This document shows positions 26,036 to 32,352 of a stretch of DNA of 64,000 nucleotides, one piece after another (the stretch's first letter is position 1; each line of letters begins with the position of its first letter). The DNA comes from Chitinophaga solisilvae (lineage in GTDB: Bacteria > Bacteroidota > Bacteroidia > Chitinophagales > Chitinophagaceae). The notes below the pieces were generated by a model. It was given only the letters and a program-made list of their open reading frames with translations. It was not told the DNA's origin and ran no database searches. The translations under genes were made by a program, and so were the position numbers. The stretch is taken from NCBI RefSeq assembly GCF_009928525.1, contig NZ_JAABOK010000012.1:186001-250000 (forward strand). The letters are read 5' to 3'.

Positions 26036-27175
26036 ATGGAGAGAAGAACTTTTATAAAATCATCCGGGCTGGGAAGCCTGCCCTTCCTGACACCCCTGCT
26101 GCCCCTGATGGGCGCGGCTGTCAGCCATCCTGCAGCCGTGCCTGCCGTTAACTTTGTGGCCGCCGGTGAATTGCTCAACACACAGCAGTATGCCGAAAAA
26201 CTCCAACAGATAGGGCAAACCACGCCCATTGAACAGGATGCCTTTGGTAATGGTGGTTGTGTAACTGCGCTGGAAGAAAAGTTTGAGCAACTGACAGGAA
26301 AAGAAAAGGCCATTTTTATGCCTACCGGCACCATGGCCAATCAGCTGGCCATGAAAGTACTGAGCGGACAGCAAACCAAAGTACTGGTGATGGAAAACAG
26401 CCACTACTACCGTGATGAAGCTGATGCCGCCAGCACCCTGCATAACAAACGACTGATTCCGCTGGGTAAGGAAAACTACCGCTTTCCGCTGGATGAACTG
26501 AAAGCGGCCATTGAATACTATAAAGAAGGTGAATACTTCCCCTCTGGCGTAGGCGCTATGGCTGTGGAAATACCGGTTCGCCGCAACGACAACCGGATGA
26601 TGAGCTACCGGGAGTTTGAGCAGATCAGTGAATATTGCCGTGCGCAGCAGATACCGCTGCACCTGGACGGAGCGCGGATTTTCATGGCCTCCGCCTGGTC
26701 TGGTATACCGGTATCAGCATATGCTGCACTGGCAGATACTATCTACATTTCCCTGTATAAGTACCTGGGAGCTGCATCCGGTGCGATGCTCTGTGGTAAA
26801 AAGGAAGTCATCAGCCAGATGCCCCGCCTGATAAAGATTCACGGAGGCAGCATGTACCGTAACTGGACCAATGCCGCTATGGTGCTGCATGGTATTGATG
26901 GATTCATGGACCGCCTCGCAAAGGCGCGGCAACAGGGCGACGCCCTCATTGCCATGCTCAACCGCCTGCCGCAGTTTCGTATTACTCCGGCCAAAGACGG
27001 CACCTGTGTATATCCTATGGAGCTGAAAGGCGTGGATGCTACCGTCTTTAAAAAAGGAATGGCTGCACAGGGGATACGGGCGGTAGCCTCCGAGCTCATC
27101 ATCAACGAAACAATTCTTTACCGCGATAATAACGACCTGTTCAATGCCTTTAAAAAAGCGGCCGGTATTGCATGA
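26036..27175 (+). CDS. Threonine aldolase-like PLP enzyme with Tat signal
   Basis: A 379-residue fold-type I PLP enzyme of the beta-eliminating lyase/threonine aldolase group. The N-terminus M-E-R-R-T-F-I-K is a twin-arginine signal followed by a hydrophobic stretch to about residue 35, implying folded, cofactor-loaded export to the periplasm. Then A-F-G-N-G-G, the phosphate-binding M-P-T-G-T-M-A-N-Q, L-H-L-D-G-A-R-I (the Asp that pairs with the PLP nitrogen) and I-S-L-Y-K-Y-L-G-A-A-S-G-A with the Schiff-base Lys. Family members cleave L-threonine to glycine and acetaldehyde, but a periplasmic location is unusual and the substrate may differ. Confidence 0.87.
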   Translation: MERRTFIKSSGLGSLPFLTPLLPLMGAAVSHPAAVPAVNFVAAGELLNTQQYAEKLQQIGQTTPIEQDAFGNGGCVTALEEKFEQLTGKEKAIFMPTGTMANQLAMKVLSGQQTKVLVMENSHYYRDEADAASTLHNKRLIPLGKENYRFPLDELKAAIEYYKEGEYFPSGVGAMAVEIPVRRNDNRMMSYREFEQISEYCRAQQIPLHLDGARIFMASAWSGIPVSAYAALADTIYISLYKYLGAASGAMLCGKKEVISQMPRLIKIHGGSMYRNWTNAAMVLHGIDGFMDRLAKARQQGDALIAMLNRLPQFRITPAKDGTCVYPMELKGVDATVFKKGMAAQGIRAVASELIINETILYRDNNDLFNAFKKAAGIA

Positions 27176-27182
27176 CGGCCGC

Positions 27183-27512
27183 CTACACCCTGAAAACAGC
27201 GATACATGCCGCCAGCAGGGTAAGCACAATGAGAGCATAATAGGCAGTGCGGGTGTATGGCTTGTCGCCCGTAACAGCGTTGATGACCGTTACCACCAGG
27301 AACAGCCCGGTTTTGGGAACCACCTTAAAATAATTTATATGCGGATATTTCAGGGCCACCATCGCAATGCCGGTCAGCAGTAAGATAATGCCCAGTATCA
27401 GCCCTTTTTTATCCCTGGGCGCAGCAGGGTTGGGCCATAGCTGTACGAGTATCCACAGGTAGGCGGCGAAAGCGATAAAATGAATCAGCAGCAATACATT
27501 GAAAAGCAGCAT
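27183..27512 (-). CDS. Small membrane protein of unknown function
   Basis: A 109-residue protein with three to four hydrophobic helices (about 1-24, 37-55, 68-82, 88-107). The short polar turns carry K-Y-P-H-I-N-Y-F-K. I do not recognise a named family. It is convergent with the PLP enzyme gene, 7 nt apart. Confidence 0.7.
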   Translation of the reverse strand: MLLFNVLLLIHFIAFAAYLWILVQLWPNPAAPRDKKGLILGIILLLTGIAMVALKYPHINYFKVVPKTGLFLVVTVINAVTGDKPYTRTAYYALIVLTLLAACIAVFRV

Positions 27513-27587
27513 AGTATATGTTTTGAGTGATGATGCAAAACTATACAGCCGTCATTGCATGGCCGTTCACCTGGGTTAATAAACATA

Positions 27588-28163
27588 TCAGGATGACATC
27601 CTTTTACGGATACGGCTCAGCGAAGGCGGCTTTACTCCCACAAATGAAGAGATGTAATATTGTGGAATACGCTGCTGCAGGTCAGGATAATACTGCAGGA
27701 AATGCAGGTAGCGCTGCTCCGGCGAATCATTATACAGGGAACGGATTTTCTTGATTGCATATACGTAAAGTTGTTCACAGGCCAGCCGCCCGAACTTCTG
27801 GCCTTCCTCCAGCTGCGTATACAGCTCCTGCAGCCCATCGTAGCTGAGGCAATATATAACGCTGTCTTCTATACACTGAATATTGACTACTGAAGGCGAA
27901 TGATCCAGGAAGCTCTCATAATTGCAGGTGAAATCCATCTCCTTACCGAAATCAAATATCTGTTCTTCTCCTTTATCGTTCGTGGTATAATAGCGGATAA
28001 GTCCTTCCGTAATAAATCCCAGCATTTTACATACCTGGCCTTCCCGCAGAAAATATTCATTTCTGGCGTATTGCCGGGGAATAAAAAGGGAAGATACCAG
28101 TTCCTTTTCTTTGTCAGCAAGGCGGATCAAACTTTCGAAAGCACTGATAATAGCAGTATGCAT
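27588..28163 (-). CDS. Crp/Fnr family transcriptional regulator
   Basis: A 191-residue regulator. The cyclic-nucleotide-binding-type beta-roll spans about 20-120 (N-E-Y-F-L-R-E-G-Q-V-C-K, F-I-T-E-G-L-I-R-Y-Y, D-F-G-K-E-M-D-F). A C-terminal helix-turn-helix (about 150-190) ends in V-K-P-P-S-L-S-R-I-R-K-R. The expected cAMP-binding R-S-A motif is absent, as in most Bacteroidota members. The start M-H-T-A-I is preferred: an in-frame extension of 80 residues merely translates hairpin D. A TATCTTTG -7 element lies just upstream. Confidence 0.9.
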   Translation of the reverse strand: MHTAIISAFESLIRLADKEKELVSSLFIPRQYARNEYFLREGQVCKMLGFITEGLIRYYTTNDKGEEQIFDFGKEMDFTCNYESFLDHSPSVVNIQCIEDSVIYCLSYDGLQELYTQLEEGQKFGRLACEQLYVYAIKKIRSLYNDSPEQRYLHFLQYYPDLQQRIPQYYISSFVGVKPPSLSRIRKRMSS

Positions 28164-28188
28164 ACGGTGATTGACAGGTTTAAGCCCG

Positions 28189-28196
28189 CAAAGATA
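28189..28196 (-). promoter_or_regulatory. -7 element of the Crp-like gene
   Basis: TATCTTTG on the minus strand, an exact TANNTTTG match, 26 nt before the start codon. The matching -33 region would fall inside the left arm of hairpin D, where no TTTG is found. Confidence 0.5.
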
Positions 28197-28205
28197 AAAC
28201 AGGAA

Positions 28206-28407
28206 TTTATTTGAGATTTGGTTATTTGAGATTTGGTTATTTAAAATGCAGCGGAGACAGAAGCGCAATATTATTTTAATATCTTCTTTTGTCTCCGTTG
28301 CATTTAAATAAATCTCCAAATTCCAAATTCCAAAATCCGTAAATCTACAAATTTTGTCTCCGCTGCATTTTAAATAACCAAATCTCAAATAACCAAATCT
28401 CAAAATA
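28206..28407. repeat. Long composite hairpin D between divergent regulators
   Basis: Outer arms 28206-28259 and 28355-28407 carry two tandem copies of a GATTTGGTTATTTGA word plus a private part GCAGCGGAGACA and match almost perfectly. A second partial right arm (28290-28312, TGTCTCCGTTGCATTTAAAT) sits inside the loop, so the left arm can pair with either; the element looks internally duplicated. It fills most of the divergent region between the Crp-like and AraC-like genes. Confidence 0.85.
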
Positions 28408-28442
28408 TAGTAATTTTAGAGGGAATTTTAACCGGAGAACCC

Positions 28443-29261
28443 ATGAAATATGAACTTATTCAGCCGCCAGTGTATCTGCGTTCCTATGTCCGTTTTTTCT
28501 GGACCCTGGAGGGAGATGCTATGGAAGCCCTGTCCAAAGTATTTGGCTCGCTGGTAGATGGTAGTCCCGGCATGATTTTTCAGCAGACTGAAGGAGGCGC
28601 GTTTGTGCGTGATGACAAAGCATTGCCGGAGATCTTCCTGTATGGCCAGACCACGAAGCATACTGAAATAGCGGCCCTGGGCGAATTCAGGTCTGCCGGT
28701 GTGATCTTTCACCCCAATGCCCTGAAATCCGTTTTCGGGCTGAATGCCGGCGATCTTACCAATTCCTGTGTAGACCTGAACCTGGTGTCTTCTCCAAAAA
28801 AATGCTATCTCTCGGAAAAGCTGTTACAAAGTACCAGCATAGACAATCAGATTGAAATTTTATCTTCCTATCTCCATTCCCAGATCAGCAACAGTCATGT
28901 GCCGGTTGACGGTATTATTGAATATGCAGTATCCCGTATTATGACATCCAACGGCAGCGTGCCGCTGAAAGAGCTGCTGGATAAACTGCATATGACGGAA
29001 AGAACCTTCGAGCGTAAGTTCAAAGAGTATGTAGGGATTTCACCGAAACTGTTTTCCCGGATATGCCGCTTCCAGGCTTCCCTGCAACAGCTGAAAAATA
29101 ATAAATACACCAGGCTGTCTGATATTGCCTTTGAAAACGATTATGCAGACCAGTCCCATTTTATCCGCTCCTTCAAGGAGTTTACAGGTTGCTCGCCCTT
29201 TCAGTTTCAGAAGCAGCAGCAGGATGCTGCCGATAGCAATACCCCCGTACTGATAAAATAG
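28443..29261 (+). CDS. AraC family transcriptional regulator
   Basis: A 272-residue regulator. The N-terminal 130 residues (Q-P-P-V-Y-L-R-S-Y-V-R-F-F-W, then G-Q-T-T-K-H) match the DUF6597-type sensory domain frequent in Bacteroidota AraC proteins. The C-terminal double helix-turn-helix (about 160-262) has L-H-M-T-E-R-T-F-E-R-K-F-K-E-Y-V-G and the signature D-Q-S-H-F-I-R-S-F-K-E-F-T-G-C-S-P. It probably controls the DUF1772 gene just downstream. Hairpin D ends 35 nt before its start. Confidence 0.92.
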   Translation: MKYELIQPPVYLRSYVRFFWTLEGDAMEALSKVFGSLVDGSPGMIFQQTEGGAFVRDDKALPEIFLYGQTTKHTEIAALGEFRSAGVIFHPNALKSVFGLNAGDLTNSCVDLNLVSSPKKCYLSEKLLQSTSIDNQIEILSSYLHSQISNSHVPVDGIIEYAVSRIMTSNGSVPLKELLDKLHMTERTFERKFKEYVGISPKLFSRICRFQASLQQLKNNKYTRLSDIAFENDYADQSHFIRSFKEFTGCSPFQFQKQQQDAADSNTPVLIK

Positions 29262-29354
29262 CATTTGTCGGATTTGTTCAATTTCCGGCCGGCGCCAGTT
29301 CATAGTTTTGTGTTATCAGGAACTATGAAGCGGTATTTATTTCCCACTATTTAA

Positions 29355-29861
29355 ATGAATAAGATGAATTACAGACAACCACTGCTGATCGCCACCACCG
29401 TACTGACAGGACTTACGGCGGGTCTTTTTTTCGGTTTTTCCGTGTCCGTAAATCCGGCGTTCCTGCGGCTGACAGATGTACAATACATTGCCGCCATGCA
29501 GGCCATCAATGATGTGATCGTTAACCCGGTGTTTATGATTGCCTTTATGGGGCCGGTATTTTTATTGCCGGTGCTGGGCTACAGCTATGCGAAGCAGCGC
29601 TCCGAAGGCAGGCTGCCGCTGATTATTGCCGCTATAGCGTATGTGATTGGTACCTTCGGGGTAACTGTAGCCTGTAATGTGCCGCTGAACGATGCCCTGG
29701 CCGCTTTTGATGTAGCTGCCGCCAGCCCGCAGCAGGCCGCCGCCGCGCGTCAGCAGTTCGCTAACCCCTGGAATTCCTGGCATACCATCCGCACCGTTTT
29801 CAATGTTATTGCCCTGATACTGCTGGTAGTAGCCTGCACCCGCCGACAGCGCAAACAATAA
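29355..29861 (+). CDS. DUF1772 family membrane protein
   Basis: A 168-residue inner-membrane protein with four helices (about 12-32, 52-75, 82-105, 142-162) and the DUF1772 features G-L-F-F-G-F-S-V-S-V-N-P-A-F, C-N-V-P-L-N-D-A-L and W-x-x-W-H-T-I-R. Function unknown; genes of this family are often controlled by a neighbouring AraC regulator, as here. Confidence 0.85.
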   Translation: MNKMNYRQPLLIATTVLTGLTAGLFFGFSVSVNPAFLRLTDVQYIAAMQAINDVIVNPVFMIAFMGPVFLLPVLGYSYAKQRSEGRLPLIIAAIAYVIGTFGVTVACNVPLNDALAAFDVAAASPQQAAAARQQFANPWNSWHTIRTVFNVIALILLVVACTRRQRKQ

Positions 29862-29876
29862 TATTCCGGAAATAAA

Positions 29877-29909
29877 TTTGTTTATATGAATTATTATTTC
29901 CTACATTTG
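29877..29909 (+). promoter_or_regulatory. Promoter of the second tRNA-Pro
   Basis: TTTG (29877-29880), 21-nt spacer, TACATTTG (29902-29909), the same arrangement as at the first copy; the leader before the tRNA would be only about 15 nt. Confidence 0.75.
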
Positions 29910-29927
29910 CATCCCGATTATCGGAGA

Positions 29928-30001
29928 CGGGGCGTAGCGTAGCCCGGTATCGCGCCTGCTTTGGGAGCAGGAGGTCGCAGGTTCGAATCCTGCCGCCCCG
30001 A
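29928..30001 (+). tRNA. tRNA-Pro (anticodon TGG), second copy
   Basis: Identical over all 74 nt to the copy at 1893-1966. Flanking sequence differs, and each copy has its own promoter and terminator. Confidence 0.97.
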
Positions 30002-30007
30002 CTTGAG

Positions 30008-30045
30008 AGGACAAAACAGATTTACTTCTGTTTTGTCCTTTTTTA
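30008..30045 (+). terminator. Terminator of the second tRNA-Pro
   Basis: A perfect 13-bp stem AGGACAAAACAGA / TCTGTTTTGTCCT with a 6-nt loop, then TTTTTAT. Confidence 0.85.
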
Positions 30046-30244
30046 TTTGGGCTTAAATGGCTATCCAATACATAGATAAGTCTTGCCACTTCATTTACCC
30101 TACCAATTGCCCATTTTGTCTATTTGTAAACTGTCCGATTTTGCGATAGAAGGTCACTATTTGAATACTTGATCTGGTATTTGTAGTATTTTGGGCTATA
30201 AAAGATTCCGAAACTGATTAGACATATCAAAATCAAAAAGAAGA

Positions 30245-31225
30245 ATGGCTAAGCTTATTGTTGCATTTGTGTTTATTCTCACATTTTTAAACTATGGTGC
30301 CCTTTGCGCACAAAATAGTGACGAGCTGATTGTTGAAACATTATCTCATTTAAAACAACATAGAAAGGATAAATTTGAGGCCTCGTTAATAAGCATCTTT
30401 CCAACCTATTTAAAAGAAAATCTTCCTAACTATCAAAATTCTACAAAGTTTTTGAGGGGGAAAAAATATAATGAAGTATACCAAAACCTAAATAGTCTGA
30501 TCCAGGAGGACTATTTTTTGGAGGAGATAAAAGTCGATAAGAATTTTAAAATATTACACAATCGCAAGGACTGGAAGGTATTCAAATTAGGATTAGACAA
30601 AAGAATAAATCAGTATAATAATACGATCCGTCTATTATTAAAGAATATACAGTACAAAGATCAAGGTATCCGATTAGTCCTTTTGTATCAACAGAAAAAG
30701 CAACCCCAAGATTCTGCTTTAACTATATTGGTAAATAGGCAGATGAAAGAAATTGACCTTGAAAGTGCCGAGTCTGTAAAAAAAATCATTGATGAGCATG
30801 GTTGGTTAGGTAAGGATAAAATTGGAAAAGAAGCTAATGAAATGCTCTTTTTAGCAATTCAGCATGTGGATGACTCGGTCGCCCAGACAAAATATTTACC
30901 AATATTGGCTGAAGCCATAAAGAGTAAAGCTGCAGAACCTTGGCAATATGCGTTCTTAACAGATAGACTTTTAATGAATCAAGGAAAAAAACAGCGCTAT
31001 GGTACGCAAACAATTATTTCCGATAAGGAATACGGAGGTTATATAGTTCCACTTGAAAATCCTGATCAAGTTGATGAATTAAGACAAGAAATGGGATTGG
31101 AGTCTTTAAAAGAATACCTGAAAGAATTCGATATCGATTGGGATATTGAAAAATATAAAAGAGAAGAGACGATTATTGAAAAACGCTATAAAGCGCGGTT
31201 TGAAAGTCTTAGAAAAAGGCGATGA
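30245..31225 (+). CDS. DUF6624-like secreted protein
   Basis: A 326-residue protein with a signal peptide (about 1-23, A-L-C-A-Q). The C-terminal half has the DUF6624 pattern: an I-I-D-E-H-G-W-L-G segment, A-N-E-M-L-F-L-A-I-Q-H-V-D, and Y-A-F-L-T-D-R-L-L-M-N-Q-G-K-K-Q-R-Y-G-T-Q. Function unknown. The gene is richer in A and T and in AAA/AAT/TTA codons than its neighbours and lies directly behind a tRNA gene, both consistent with recent acquisition. Confidence 0.75.
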   Translation: MAKLIVAFVFILTFLNYGALCAQNSDELIVETLSHLKQHRKDKFEASLISIFPTYLKENLPNYQNSTKFLRGKKYNEVYQNLNSLIQEDYFLEEIKVDKNFKILHNRKDWKVFKLGLDKRINQYNNTIRLLLKNIQYKDQGIRLVLLYQQKKQPQDSALTILVNRQMKEIDLESAESVKKIIDEHGWLGKDKIGKEANEMLFLAIQHVDDSVAQTKYLPILAEAIKSKAAEPWQYAFLTDRLLMNQGKKQRYGTQTIISDKEYGGYIVPLENPDQVDELRQEMGLESLKEYLKEFDIDWDIEKYKREETIIEKRYKARFESLRKRR

Positions 31226-31575
31226 TAGCTTACATAGGCTGACATCTGAATTCGGCATGCAAGAAACCAAGGGATGCTTACAATTTAATAATTGCTGGAT
31301 ATCAATAACTTAATGCCAGGTTTGGAATGACAGTTTTTTCAAATCAGACAAATAAGTTCGAAATTTGTACAGACAGAGCGACGGAAAAAAGGAGATCATC
31401 ACTGATCTCCTTTTTTATTTTAAATCTTTGGAATGTATTCCAGGAACCTGCCCCCCTTTTTGATTCATGAATAAACTTTTCTCTACAACCTGCCAGCATC
31501 GATGTGCCGGTATTGTTTCACGGCAAAAAGGGCATATCCTTACTGTCTCATCGTATTTCTGCCGCTGCATGCCGC
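31226..31575. other. 350-nt intergenic stretch with TTCGAAATTTGT/terminator module
   Basis: AAGTTCGAAATTTGT (31354-31368) is followed after 16 nt by a strong terminator hairpin with a GGAGATC stem (31385-31416, AAAAAAGG...CCTTTTTT). The same 15-nt word and terminator arrangement occurs at 3843-3918. The rest shows no gene; a short open frame across 31467-31751 overlaps the next gene antisense and is not convincing. Confidence 0.45.
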
Positions 31576-32157
31576 TCAGGTCAGCATCCCCAATATCGCT
31601 TTCTCCTGTTCCCTCGCAAGAACAAAAGGTGTTAAAAAATAAGGCTTTAATTCTTCCTTATCACCAAATTTTTCAAAAGCTCCTTCATCTGCGGACGCAA
31701 ATATTTTATGTAAGCTATCAACAAATATGCTTAACTCGTCATCTTTTATAATGATATAGTCAGGAGTATTCTTTCCGGTTAATACTTCATGAACCGATTT
31801 TAATTTCGAAAAAAAGGACTTCTTCTGTGGGATGAAATTATGACGTCTGCCTTCGCCGGATAAGGCCTCGAAAATTATCCCCGGCGCTGCATTATCTGAA
31901 CTGGCAAATGTGGACCAAACGCTCCAGTGAGCATGATCCGGTGATACCTGTTCTGTTTCGGGTAATGCAATAAGTGACTGTGTTAAGTACAGGTCTAAAT
32001 ATTTCCAGTATTGTTTGTCTAGTTTATTATAATCAAATGCTGACATCCGGAGTTTCTCTGTTACTTCTTCGTTTGAAGTATAGCTTCCTTGTCCCTTTAG
32101 AATTTTGTTTTCTAAATCCTGCGGATTAAATGAATGGAAATACCAGGAAAATGACAT
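31576..32157 (-). CDS. Hypothetical protein, function unknown
   Basis: A 193-residue soluble protein beginning M-S-F-S-W-Y-F, without signal peptide. It is rich in aromatic and acidic residues (Y-W-K-Y-L-D-L-Y, W-S-V-W-S-T-F-A). The general character resembles families annotated as immunity or DUF proteins, but I cannot place it. ATG 32157 was chosen over an upstream in-frame TTG. Confidence 0.65.
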   Translation of the reverse strand: MSFSWYFHSFNPQDLENKILKGQGSYTSNEEVTEKLRMSAFDYNKLDKQYWKYLDLYLTQSLIALPETEQVSPDHAHWSVWSTFASSDNAAPGIIFEALSGEGRRHNFIPQKKSFFSKLKSVHEVLTGKNTPDYIIIKDDELSIFVDSLHKIFASADEGAFEKFGDKEELKPYFLTPFVLAREQEKAILGMLT

Positions 32158-32352
32158 GTACTGGTTCGTTTTAATTGTTGACAACTTTTGTATTATCCTA
32201 AAATACGCTTTAAAAATGTCAATTTATGTACGGTTTTTCCGAAACCTGTCCTGCTACCCCGACTGGGAAAAAGCCCGGTGTATCATTCTCCGGTTTTAGA
32301 ATAAAATTATGTAATTTATGTATGCCTGAAATACTATTCCCCCGGCATACTT

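Noticed and set aside
28164..28403. N-terminal extension of the Crp-like protein
   Set aside because: The 80 extra residues translate hairpin D and contain repeated F-G-Y-L and N-N-Q-I-S patterns; the family-consistent start with a nearby -7 element is at 28163.
28206..28407. CRISPR-like array from repeated ATTTGAGATTTGG words
   Set aside because: The copies are inverted around a centre, not regularly spaced direct repeats with unique spacers, and there are no cas genes.
1893..30001. The 28 kb between the two identical tRNA-Pro genes as one genomic island
   Set aside because: No integrase, transposase or conjugation gene lies inside, and most of the content looks like ordinary core or accessory chromosome. 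The tRNA copies have different flanks and their own promoters.
31467..31751. Open frame of 94 codons on the plus strand
   Set aside because: Much of it is antisense to the better-supported hypothetical gene on the minus strand and it has no recognisable features.
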